Shown here: positions 1 through 5,754 of the stretch, in pieces
Layout of the letters: each line of letters starts with the position of its first letter
Numbering within the stretch: position 1 is the stretch's first letter
Assembly (NCBI GenBank): GCA_016784425.1
Contig: JADHUQ010000064.1
Coordinates: 1-11,356 of the forward strand
From: Candidatus Delongbacteria bacterium
GTDB lineage: Bacteria > CAIWAD01 > BS150m-G50
Length of the DNA stretch: 11,356 nt
Direction of reading: 5' to 3'
Notes under the pieces: model-generated
What the model saw: the letters and a program-made list of their open reading frames with translations, nothing else
What the model was told of the DNA's origin: nothing
Database searches by the model: none
Made by a program: the position numbers and the translations under genes

Positions 1-144
1 AGTATCTGTGGTAGTACTGAACAGTTGCGACCCGATACACAGCTGGAAGATGTCTACTACTGTGGTCGTTGCTGGGAACGTGCTCGACGGCAACAACAGG
101 CGATCGATGAGGGTTACGAGGTGAATCCGGATGTGGAAATGTGA
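1..144 (+). CDS. C-terminal end of a small zinc-ribbon-like protein (partial)
   Basis: The reading frame is open from the first base of the window and ends at TGA 142-144, giving 47 residues whose N-terminus lies outside the window. Three cysteines are visible: C3, in an ICG context, and the pair C21-x2-C24 in the motif YYCGRCW. That spacing fits the second half of a four-cysteine zinc ribbon whose first Cys would lie just upstream. The tail after the ribbon is charged and hydrophilic (residues 25-47, with RRQQQ). It sits 39 bases before the likely coaX start on the same strand, so co-transcription is plausible. I do not recognise the family; a role in binding nucleic acid or protein is only a guess from the zinc-ribbon look. 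Confidence 0.6.
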   Translation, partial: SICGSTEQLRPDTQLEDVYYCGRCWERARRQQQAIDEGYEVNPDVEM

Positions 145-183
145 TCACCACCCTCTTTTCCTCAAACAGGGATGAAAAGCGAA

Positions 184-957
184 ATGCTACTGGCAATTGA
201 TATCGGCAATACTAACACGGTACTGGGTCTCTTCAACGGGGAGAAGCTGGAGGCTCATTTTCGCCTCAGCACCTATAATTCACGTACAATCGATGAAACT
301 TATGCACTGCTCTTTGCGCTGATGCAGGCGCAAAAGATCAAGCCACGATTGATCGACGCGGTGGCTATTTCATCTGTTGTGCCGGATGGTACCTTCGTCT
401 ACCAGAAAATGGCTGAAGCCTATTTTAAGACCCAACCGTTGAATATCAGCTGGAAGGACTACCCGAAGCTTCCGGTGACCTATCCCCGGCCGGATACTCT
501 GGGTGCCGATCGGTTCTGCAACGCGGTCGCCGGAGTGGTGAAGTATGGTCAACCGCTGATTGTGATTGATTTCGGAACCGCTACCTCCTTTGATATTGTC
601 AACGGCAGGGGAGAGTTCATAGGTGGTGTTATCGCTCCCGGTCTCAGCCTCGCGGCGGAGTTACACACCCGGGCGGCGAAACTGCCCAAGATATCACTGG
701 AATTTCCACCCCAGGTGATCGGCGACAATACAGTCCACGCTATCCAATCCGGTACTCTCTGGGGAACGGTAGCCATGCTGGAGGGAATGGTAGCCCGGAT
801 CACAAAGGAGATCGGTGAACAACCCCACATTATCGCCACGGGTGGTATGGCGGGAGCAATAACTCGTAATACGGAGATAATTCAGCATGTGGAACCCTAC
901 CTGGTACTCGAGGGAATCCGTATCATCTACGACTATTGGAAAACCGAAAATAACTGA
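184..957 (+). CDS. coaX: Type III pantothenate kinase
   Basis: Phosphorylates pantothenate to 4'-phosphopantothenate, the first committed step of coenzyme A synthesis, in the cytoplasm. It belongs to the ASKHA (acetate kinase/hsp70/actin) fold, and type III enzymes typically need a monovalent cation. Counting from ATG 184 (257 aa, usual family length), the phosphate-binding DIGNT is at residues 6-10, GADR at 107-110, DFGTAT at 129-134, GGVIAPG at 147-153 and TGG at 219-221. All the family hallmarks look intact. An in-frame ATG at 172 would add MKSE. I prefer 184 because the protein then begins MLLAIDIGNT, as usual in the family, and AGGGA (168-172) is 11 bases upstream, whereas it would abut or overlap the 172 start. 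The secreted amidase gene begins 8 bases after the stop, suggesting one transcript. Confidence 0.96.
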   Translation: MLLAIDIGNTNTVLGLFNGEKLEAHFRLSTYNSRTIDETYALLFALMQAQKIKPRLIDAVAISSVVPDGTFVYQKMAEAYFKTQPLNISWKDYPKLPVTYPRPDTLGADRFCNAVAGVVKYGQPLIVIDFGTATSFDIVNGRGEFIGGVIAPGLSLAAELHTRAAKLPKISLEFPPQVIGDNTVHAIQSGTLWGTVAMLEGMVARITKEIGEQPHIIATGGMAGAITRNTEIIQHVEPYLVLEGIRIIYDYWKTENN

Positions 958-965
958 AGCGTCTG

Positions 966-2456
966 ATGCTGAACACAAGACTGGGGCTGCACTCCAGCAG
1001 CCCTGCTGCCAAACTATTCCTGGTACTACTGCTGTTGCAGCTGTCACTGCCGGCTGTCGCCCAGGAATTGCAGCTGGTCTACCCGAGAAATCTCAACCGC
1101 CTCGGTGAGTTGATCGTACCGGCAGTAGATTCGATGTTTACTCTGGGCAGCGTCAGCCCGGAGGTCTCTGCACTCCGGATCAATGACGAACCGGTAAAGC
1201 TGTTTGCTGGGGGCCGCTGGTTGCACTGGCTCGAAAGAGGTGACCGCCTCCACTTCACGCTGTATGGTCCCGCCGATACGGTGAAGGTCCTGTATCACCT
1301 GGGGGTCGCCGATATTGTACAAGCGGTCGAATTACCACCGGCGGACCGCCTCCGGATCGAACGACCTGGCTGCAGTATTAAAACTGCTCCCAAGGGCACC
1401 TACTTTGCTTTCCCACAACCCGGCACGCTGTTTGAAGTGATCGATACGGAGGATAATCTGTATCACGTTCGTTTCGGTGATAACCGGGAAGGTTGGATCA
1501 GACCAGCTTTCGCCACCCCGGTCGAGCATCCCCTGCCGCCAGCGGATGTGATACATCGGCTGGATCTGCAGGAGACTACCGAGGGGTTAGTACTGCAACT
1601 CCCGGTTGCGTTGCAGCTGGTACTGGAGCAGCTGAGTGCGGACCGCCGCCGGCTCCGTTTGACTTTGACCAATGCGATCTCCGATATAGATGTGATCAGG
1701 TATCCGCCACAACTGGCGCGACTGCTGCAGCTGTCGTGGCAGCAGACCGGAAGTCGTGAAGTGGTGTTGACCTGCGAATTGACCACAGATCGTATCCTGG
1801 GATATCAACTGGTCTGGGGTGAAGAGGGTTGCCGGGTTGAACTGCGGTTGCAGTCTCATTTTGCAGGCAATTTCTGGAATATTCTAAAGCCCGGCAAGGG
1901 GTGGACCGTGATGCTGGATCCAGGTCACGGTGGTGAAGAAGAGGGGGCGATCGGTCCCGGCGGTTTAACCGAACAGGCGGCCAACCTTGAACTGGCCAGG
2001 CTACTGCGCCGGCGCCTGGAACGAAAGGGTTTCGAAGTACTGTTGACGCGGGAGCAGGACCAGCAGGTCGGGCTGGCGGAACGGGTACAACTGGCGCAGT
2101 CCGCTGATGCCACGCTGTTTGTTTCACTGCACTTCAACTCGATCGCCCAGGGCAGCGATCCCCGCCGGGCAGGTGGTTCCTCGCTGTACTGGTACTATCC
2201 ACAGGCAGCCGGTCTCGCGCTGGCCCTGCATAAGCCACTCCTCCAGCGTTTGCAACTGGGGGATGACGGACTGTATTATCGCAATCTGGCTGTCTTGCGC
2301 AACAGCTGGATGCCGGCAGTACTGGTGGAAGGCGCCTATATCATTCAACCTGCCAGTGAGGTGGAACTGGTGGAGGGAGATCTGCTGCAGCGGGAGGCAG
2401 CTGCAATCTGCCAGGGTATCGTCAAATACAGACGCAGTTTGAAACGCACGCTCTGA
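966..2456 (+). CDS. Secreted N-acetylmuramoyl-L-alanine amidase (Amidase_3) with SH3-like domain
   Basis: A zinc amidase that cuts the bond between MurNAc and L-Ala in peptidoglycan, as in septum splitting by AmiA/B/C-type enzymes. Residues 1-32 look like a signal peptide: basic residues, a leucine-rich core at 17-29, and an AVA|QE cleavage site at 30-34. Residues about 40-115 form a beta-rich domain of the kind preceding catalytic modules in envelope enzymes. About 140-182 resembles a bacterial SH3 domain (FEVIDTEDNLYHV, ending in GWI). About 195-300 is AMIN-like. The catalytic domain spans about 313-490: DPGHGG (318-323, zinc ligand H321), E336 in GLTEQ, SLHFNS (H389) and the catalytic VEGAYI (E455). 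All four metal or catalytic residues are present, so it should be active. Only a weak GAAG precedes ATG 966. The exact ami subtype cannot be assigned. Confidence 0.93.
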   Translation: MLNTRLGLHSSSPAAKLFLVLLLLQLSLPAVAQELQLVYPRNLNRLGELIVPAVDSMFTLGSVSPEVSALRINDEPVKLFAGGRWLHWLERGDRLHFTLYGPADTVKVLYHLGVADIVQAVELPPADRLRIERPGCSIKTAPKGTYFAFPQPGTLFEVIDTEDNLYHVRFGDNREGWIRPAFATPVEHPLPPADVIHRLDLQETTEGLVLQLPVALQLVLEQLSADRRRLRLTLTNAISDIDVIRYPPQLARLLQLSWQQTGSREVVLTCELTTDRILGYQLVWGEEGCRVELRLQSHFAGNFWNILKPGKGWTVMLDPGHGGEEEGAIGPGGLTEQAANLELARLLRRRLERKGFEVLLTREQDQQVGLAERVQLAQSADATLFVSLHFNSIAQGSDPRRAGGSSLYWYYPQAAGLALALHKPLLQRLQLGDDGLYYRNLAVLRNSWMPAVLVEGAYIIQPASEVELVEGDLLQREAAAICQGIVKYRRSLKRTL

Positions 2457-2506
2457 ACTCCTGGCCCTGAGTCTGGTTTCCACCGGCTGCAGCTGTGATA
2501 TTGCAT

Positions 2507-2553
2507 TGTCAGTGTGTGACACCTGGTTTTAAGAGGGAACGCCCCTGGAGGGC
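2507..2553. promoter_or_regulatory. Inverted repeats in the greA leader
   Basis: The 118-base gap between the amidase gene and greA holds a perfect 5-bp inverted repeat, TGTCA (2507-2511) and TGACA (2517-2521), with a 5-base spacer. A short hairpin follows, GCCC (2541-2544) and GGGC (2550-2553). The first could be an operator and the second a leader RNA stem. Neither is long, and no good sigma70 -10/-35 pair is visible beside them. The pairing is seen in the sequence; a regulatory role is inference. Confidence 0.25.
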
Positions 2554-2560
2554 ACCAACA

Positions 2561-2566
2561 AGAGGA
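2561..2566 (+). promoter_or_regulatory. Ribosome binding site supporting the greA TTG start
   Basis: AGAGGA lies 8 bases before TTG 2575. No ATG or GTG in this frame precedes the conserved GreA N-terminus, so this site supports the TTG as the true start. Confidence 0.6.
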
Positions 2567-2574
2567 CTATTGAT

Positions 2575-3057
2575 TTGCCTGAACACCTTGTTTCCCAGAA
2601 GGGTTATGAAAAAATGCTGGAGCGCCTGGAGAGCTGGCGTTCAGTTGAGATTCCGAAAATACGGGACAGAATTGCCACCGCGCGTGAATACGGCGACCTC
2701 TCAGAAAACGCCGAGTATCATGCCGCCCGGGAGGAAATGGGACTGCTGCAACTGAAGATCCTGGAGTTGGAGGAGCGTCTGGCGGACTGTCGCGTTGTCA
2801 GCCCCGCTGCGGTTTCAACCGACAACGTCCAGATCTATACCAGGGTAACTCTGCGGGATCTGGATTCCGGTCAGGAGCGGATTTACACCCTGGTTTCCCT
2901 GGATGAGATGGACATGGCCAGCGGGCGGATCTCAATCCAATCTCCCATCGGTGAGGGTCTGGCTGGTCATGTGCCAGGGGATGAGGTGGAAATCAGGATT
3001 CCGGCCGGGATAAAACGTTACCAGATTCTGAAGATCGACCTGGATAAGGGGGTGTAG
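2575..3057 (+). CDS. greA: Transcription elongation factor GreA
   Basis: Binds in the secondary channel of RNA polymerase and stimulates cleavage of backtracked transcript, rescuing stalled complexes. The product is 160 aa, the usual GreA length. Residues 1-75 are the N-terminal coiled coil, with the tip sequence GDLSENAEYHAAREE. The two acidic tip residues fall at D41 and E44, the same numbers as in E. coli GreA, so cleavage stimulation should be intact. Residues about 80-158 are the FKBP-like domain with the conserved SPIGEGLAGHVPGDEV and a final RYQILKI strand. The start is TTG with AGAGGA 8 bases upstream, and the protein then begins MPEHLVSQKGYEKM, a normal GreA beginning. It is followed after one base by the PspC-domain gene, so both are probably translated from one message. 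Confidence 0.96.
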   Translation: MPEHLVSQKGYEKMLERLESWRSVEIPKIRDRIATAREYGDLSENAEYHAAREEMGLLQLKILELEERLADCRVVSPAAVSTDNVQIYTRVTLRDLDSGQERIYTLVSLDEMDMASGRISIQSPIGEGLAGHVPGDEVEIRIPAGIKRYQILKIDLDKGV

Positions 3058-3058
3058 T

Positions 3059-3730
3059 ATGAGCGAACGCAGAGAGTTCTATCGTAAACCGGAAGGCAGG
3101 CTGCTCTTTGGTCTCTGCAGTGGTCTGGGTGAATACCTGCAGGTCGAACCGAATATCATCCGCGTGGTCTGGGTTGCATTCTCAGTCATAGTACCGGGTG
3201 GGATACTGCTGTATCTGTTAGCCCCGTTGGTGGTACCCCTGCGCAGCAGTGACGAACCGGTAGTGTCCCCTTTATCCCGGAACCACCTGCTGGCACTGTT
3301 ATTTGTCGGAGTCGGTGTGCTCCTGCTGGTTTCGCAGTACCATTTCTGGGACGAGCGGTGGTTCAACCTGATCAGTATACCGCTGGATGCTTTTCTGGCG
3401 GTAATCCTCATCGTCACCGGCATGCTGATCTTTTTCATGGGGGGGATCAGGCGCGACCCGATGTATTTTGCGATTGAGGGTGAACGACGACTGTTCCGCT
3501 CACTGAGTCAGCGCAAACTGCTGGGTGTCTGCGGGGGTATCGCCACCTATTTCAATTTCGATCCCTCTCTGGTCCGACTCTTCTTTGTCGCAGGAACCCT
3601 CATCTCGATCTGGCTGGGATTGTGTGTCTACATCATTCTGGCCCTGTTGATACCACTGCAACCGGAGCCACCGCTGACTGAAGAGGAGGAGTCTGCTTTT
3701 GACTCGACCGATTCTCAGTCGCACCCTTAA
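3059..3730 (+). CDS. Membrane protein with two PspC domains
   Basis: A 223-residue integral membrane protein with tandem PspC domains. Domain 1 is about residues 6-62 (FYRKPEGRLLFGLCSGLGEY, then a hydrophobic helix at 37-60). Domain 2 is about 143-202 (RRLFRSLSQRKLLGVCGGIA, then a helix at 172-200). Both copies carry the family pattern of a basic stretch, a G-[LV]-C-[SG]-G-[LI] motif, a D/E-P element and a membrane segment. Two further hydrophobic stretches lie between them (about 77-93 and 108-128), giving perhaps four membrane passes and an acidic tail. PspC homologues take part in the phage-shock envelope-stress response, where PspC acts with PspB; no pspA or pspB is present here. AAGGGGG lies 6 bases before ATG 3059. 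It sits between greA and aroE in a tight array. The specific function is unknown. Confidence 0.9.
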   Translation: MSERREFYRKPEGRLLFGLCSGLGEYLQVEPNIIRVVWVAFSVIVPGGILLYLLAPLVVPLRSSDEPVVSPLSRNHLLALLFVGVGVLLLVSQYHFWDERWFNLISIPLDAFLAVILIVTGMLIFFMGGIRRDPMYFAIEGERRLFRSLSQRKLLGVCGGIATYFNFDPSLVRLFFVAGTLISIWLGLCVYIILALLIPLQPEPPLTEEEESAFDSTDSQSHP

Positions 3731-3763
3731 CAATGCAACAGACCGCCAGCCTCTCTGGCTTTC

Positions 3764-3770
3764 AGGAAGG
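3764..3770 (+). promoter_or_regulatory. Ribosome binding site favouring a TTG start for aroE
   Basis: AGGAAGG, continuing into GTGA, lies 7 bases before TTG 3778. The alternative ATG at 3733 has no recognisable Shine-Dalgarno sequence. From the TTG the protein begins MRIALLGADISHSLSP, the normal start of AroE proteins. Confidence 0.6.
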
Positions 3771-3777
3771 TGACTTC

Positions 3778-4548
3778 TTGCGGATAGCTCTGTTGGGTGC
3801 TGATATCAGTCACTCTCTTTCACCAACCCTGTTTAAACTGGCGGCCAGACAATCCGGTCTCAGCGGGGAATACCAGCTTTACCCGACACCGGGTCCGCTC
3901 CTCCCGGTGATACAGCAGTTGGTGCAGCAGGGTTATCAGGGATTACAATTCACCGCCCCTTTTAAAACAGTCGTTCCCCCGTTGTTGTCTCTGGAGGATG
4001 TAACTGTCCGCGACACCGGTGCCTGCAACACCCTGCGGATAACTGCTGCCGGTCTGCAGGGAACCAACACCGACATCGCCGGGATCCGGTTCCAGCTGGA
4101 GGAGTTCTGGGAACTGCCACCCCTGGAGCGAATTCTGCTGCTCGGTGCCGGTGGGGCTGCACGAGCGGCTGCAGTCGCCCTGGAACAACTCTACCCCGCT
4201 ATCGATCTGTGTCAGTATAATCGATCTAAACCCCGGCTGCTCAATTTCGATGCCTGGAGCGGAAATCGTTTTACACCCTGTCGACCGGGGAAGGAGCGAC
4301 CGTTTGAATTGATTATCAACGCCACACCGCTACCGCAGTCCGGCTGGCCTGACCAGTTCCACCTTACACCGGGTGGGCGCTGGTTTGACCTCTCTTACCG
4401 GCGGGACGATCCTCCTCCTACCGACAGCTATTGCAACGGCCTGCCGATGCTGGCAGGGCAGGCGACTGCCGCCTATCGCTTTTTGTTTAACCAGCGGATA
4501 GATACCGGACAATTGCTGGCAGCTTTGCTGATCCACCTCCATCAATAG
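3778..4548 (+). CDS. aroE: Shikimate 5-dehydrogenase
   Basis: Reduces 3-dehydroshikimate to shikimate with NADPH in aromatic amino acid and chorismate synthesis. From TTG 3778 it is 256 aa, a usual AroE length; ATG 3733 would add 15 residues not expected in the family. The shikimate-binding SxS is in HSLSP. The catalytic lysine is in the motif FTAPFK (E. coli: VTVPFK; the preceding Asn is Gln here). GACNT, GTNTD with the catalytic Asp, the NADP-binding GAGGAARA, INATP and the terminal GLPMLAGQA with its conserved Gln are all present, so the enzyme looks functional. It begins 2 bases (ATG) or 47 bases (TTG) after the PspC gene. A shikimate-kinase-like gene and aroQ follow, so three pathway family members cluster here. 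Note that annotation pipelines may choose ATG 3733. Confidence 0.94.
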   Translation: MRIALLGADISHSLSPTLFKLAARQSGLSGEYQLYPTPGPLLPVIQQLVQQGYQGLQFTAPFKTVVPPLLSLEDVTVRDTGACNTLRITAAGLQGTNTDIAGIRFQLEEFWELPPLERILLLGAGGAARAAAVALEQLYPAIDLCQYNRSKPRLLNFDAWSGNRFTPCRPGKERPFELIINATPLPQSGWPDQFHLTPGGRWFDLSYRRDDPPPTDSYCNGLPMLAGQATAAYRFLFNQRIDTGQLLAALLIHLHQ

Positions 4549-4652
4549 CCCGTTTGATATTCCCGACACGCTTCGCATATGTGCGCTGGATCACCACCCC
4601 ACACTGATCGTTGTATTACCCTGGTATCACTGACCTGCAGGGAAATTGAATG

Positions 4653-4704
4653 GTTGCAGCTCAACTCTGCACGACGATGCTCTGCTGCAGTGAGGCTGTG
4701 CAAC
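4653..4704 (+). promoter_or_regulatory. Imperfect long stem-loop in the leader
   Basis: Three nested pairings share one axis: GTTGCA (4653-4658) with TGCAAC (4699-4704), CTCA (4660-4663) with TGAG (4691-4694), and CTGCA (4667-4671) with TGCAG (4686-4690). They are separated by a 1x4 internal loop and a 3-base bulge, with a 14-base terminal loop. The pairing is read directly; that it forms or regulates anything is inference. Confidence 0.3.
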
Positions 4705-4722
4705 GAACCTGAAGCTGTTTTA

Positions 4723-4737
4723 TACCTGACGCAGGTA
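4723..4737. promoter_or_regulatory. Perfect inverted repeat just upstream of the RBS
   Basis: TACCTG-ACG-CAGGTA is a perfect 6-bp inverted repeat with a 3-base centre. It ends 5 bases before the AGGAGG of the shikimate-kinase-like gene. It could be an operator or a short RNA hairpin limiting ribosome access. Confidence 0.3.
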
Positions 4738-4742
4738 ACGGC

Positions 4743-4748
4743 AGGAGG
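4743..4748 (+). promoter_or_regulatory. Strong Shine-Dalgarno sequence of the shikimate-kinase-like gene
   Basis: AGGAGG lies 7 bases before ATG 4756. The nearer ATGs at 4749 and 4752 are in other frames or too close, and a TGA (4750-4752) closes this frame upstream, so 4756 is fixed as the start. Confidence 0.65.
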
Positions 4749-4755
4749 ATGATGG

Positions 4756-5307
4756 ATGATATCGCAACGGATCTCACTAAGCGGAATGCCCGGTTGTCGC
4801 AAGGAGGAGATCGGCATCAGTCTGGCACAGAGACTGGGCTATATCTTCATCAACCTTGACGAGATGCTGGATGGCCTCAGGGGTGGAATCCTGCAGGTGA
4901 ATGAGAGTGACTTTGACGATAGTGCAGTTGGTGTTATGGAGAGCTGGCTGCTTGATCGCTGCCTCAGTCTGAACCGGGTAATACTGGGTAGCGGGGGTGG
5001 CGCTTTTATCAATGAGCGACTCCAGGAACGACTGCTGCGGGAGACCTTTTCGATCTATCTGCTAGCTGCTCCAGCTCAACTGCTGAAACGACTGCGGCGT
5101 ACATCTGCCAACGCGCTACCGGGTTACCAGGGGGAGCTGCGCTGGGAGCAGATCCAATCAATTCTGCTGTCGCGGCAGAGTGTTTTTGAGCAGGCGCTGT
5201 TGACACTTCCGGTAGACAACGGTGATGTCCCGGCGCTGACCGACAAGATCCTGGTACAAATGCTGCGTCACCAGACGCCCGGAGGATTATCGGAAGTAAT
5301 CAGCTGA
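4756..5307 (+). CDS. Shikimate-kinase-like protein with degenerate active site
   Basis: The 183-residue protein has the order of shikimate kinase (AroK/AroL, ATP plus shikimate to shikimate 3-phosphate). It has an N-terminal P-loop strand, RLGYIFINLDEML, a GSGGG turn, IYLLAAPAQLLKRLRR and ILLSRQSVFEQA. The active site is altered. The Walker A reads GMPGCRKEE (10-18) where GxxGxGKST is expected: the second Gly is Arg and the Mg-binding Ser/Thr is Glu, although K16 remains. The first Asp of DxD is Asn (N33), with D35 kept. The shikimate-binding Arg of the FRxxE motif aligns with Gly59, and the Arg of the lid RPLL motif is absent. The GGG (80-82) and R140 remain. The frame is continuous across these sites, so a simple frameshift does not explain them. 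AGGAGG at 4743 suggests it is well translated. It may be a pseudokinase or repurposed enzyme; the product should not be assumed to be a working AroK. Confidence 0.82.
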   Translation: MISQRISLSGMPGCRKEEIGISLAQRLGYIFINLDEMLDGLRGGILQVNESDFDDSAVGVMESWLLDRCLSLNRVILGSGGGAFINERLQERLLRETFSIYLLAAPAQLLKRLRRTSANALPGYQGELRWEQIQSILLSRQSVFEQALLTLPVDNGDVPALTDKILVQMLRHQTPGGLSEVIS

Positions 5308-5463
5308 CACAAGGCTGGAAAGTCTGTAGAATCAGTAGCAATATGCTAAAGTAACACTTTAATAGAGATTCCTAATATATGATATAGTCAACTGTTATCA
5401 TCAATGTAGTTTTCATACTCACCCCCAGGTAACATTGTTTTAAGAGAGGCATCACCCATATCA
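5308..5463. other. AT-rich non-coding stretch
   Basis: This stretch is sharply more AT-rich than its surroundings: bases 5341-5400 contain 15 G/C in 60. It includes the perfect inverted repeat TAAAGT-AAC-ACTTTA (5347-5361), an extended -10-like element (5380-5388) and TGATA/TATCA (5380-5384 and 5396-5400). No gene is visible. It is the best candidate in the window for an internal promoter region. Confidence 0.45.
5380..5388 (+). promoter_or_regulatory. Candidate extended -10 promoter element
   Basis: TGATATAGT matches TGn-TATAAT with one mismatch in the hexamer (TATAGT, 5383-5388). The region about 17 bases upstream (TAATAG) is a poor -35, as often tolerated with an extended -10. It would drive the small ORF at 5464 and/or aroQ. 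It is flanked by inverted repeats at 5347-5361 and 5380-5400 that could be operators. This assumes sigma70-type recognition, and some candidate host phyla use different -10 sequences. Confidence 0.35.
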
Positions 5464-5754
5464 GTGGTTGCTCTCAACACCATTTTTTCTGCCCTCCTCC
5501 CGCGCGAAACAGGACCTGCTGACACATTGTTGAAGTTCTTGCATCCCGAACAGGTTGTAAACCATCATCTTCCCCCGGACACATGCGCAGTTGTAGTTGT
5601 ATTCCTGCCACTGTCTGGTTATCCTGTTGAAGTTCCATGCAGAGTACAGTACACCGGGCTGCACTGCGGGATACTGCTGTTTTCAGGTCGGCCAGTTGGG
5701 ATATCTCCGGAAATCGGAGTGATCCTCACCTGTCAGCAATCTCCAGGCAGGTGA
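5464..5754 (+). CDS. Small uncharacterised ORF between the shikimate-kinase-like gene and aroQ
   Basis: A GTG-initiated frame of 96 codons fills most of the gap in front of aroQ. I do not recognise the product. The central and C-terminal part alternates hydrophobic strands with turns (CAVVVVFLPL, VEVPCRVQY, CGILLF, IGVILTC), suggesting a small beta-rich domain. It contains four cysteines and an HHLPPD segment, and has no signal peptide. Third-position use is more mixed than in the neighbours. The nearest Shine-Dalgarno-like sequence (AAGAGAGG, 5442-5449) lies 14 bases before the GTG, which is long, so the start is uncertain. The frame is closed upstream by TAG 5407-5409. The stop overlaps the 3' arm of a hairpin before aroQ. 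It could be a real small gene, a decayed remnant or chance. Confidence 0.4.
   Translation: MVALNTIFSALLPRETGPADTLLKFLHPEQVVNHHLPPDTCAVVVVFLPLSGYPVEVPCRVQYTGLHCGILLFSGRPVGISPEIGVILTCQQSPGR

Larger units (their letters stand above)
4549..4755. other. Intergenic region rich in inverted repeats, upstream of the shikimate-kinase-like gene
   Basis: No convincing gene is visible in these 207 bases. The region holds several inverted repeats: CGCA/TGCG at 4574-4585, CCCTG/CAGGG at 4619-4642, the 8-bp palindrome CCTGCAGG at 4634-4641, a long imperfect hairpin at 4653-4704 and a perfect 6-bp repeat at 4723-4737. No strong sigma70 promoter and no hairpin followed by a T-run was found. It may be a leader RNA or operator region, or decaying DNA. 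Confidence 0.4.

Noticed and set aside
1696..2127. 143-codon minus-strand ORF
   Set aside because: Antisense to the amidase catalytic domain; low-complexity Pro/Ala/Val-rich shadow.
2107..2442. 111-codon plus-strand ORF inside the amidase gene
   Set aside because: Out-of-frame shadow; Cys/Trp-rich translation, while the amidase frame carries the catalytic residues.
4574..4585. CGCA-TATG-TGCG as a terminator after aroE
   Set aside because: A four-base stem without a T-run is too weak.
4634..4641. CCTGCAGG palindrome as a phage or integrase attachment site
   Set aside because: No integrase, tRNA or direct-repeat partner is present; an 8-bp palindrome alone is common.
4542..4817. 91-codon minus-strand ORF covering the aroE to kinase-like gap
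   Set aside because: It crosses into the strongly supported gene at 4756 and shows no domain or RBS; it reads like chance.
5347..5361. TAAAGT-AAC-ACTTTA as a transcription terminator
   Set aside because: The stem is only 6 A/T-rich pairs and no T-run follows; treated as a possible operator instead.
5461..5664. 67-codon minus-strand ORF opposite the small plus ORF
   Set aside because: No RBS, no motif and unlike-protein composition; the plus-strand frame is the better candidate.
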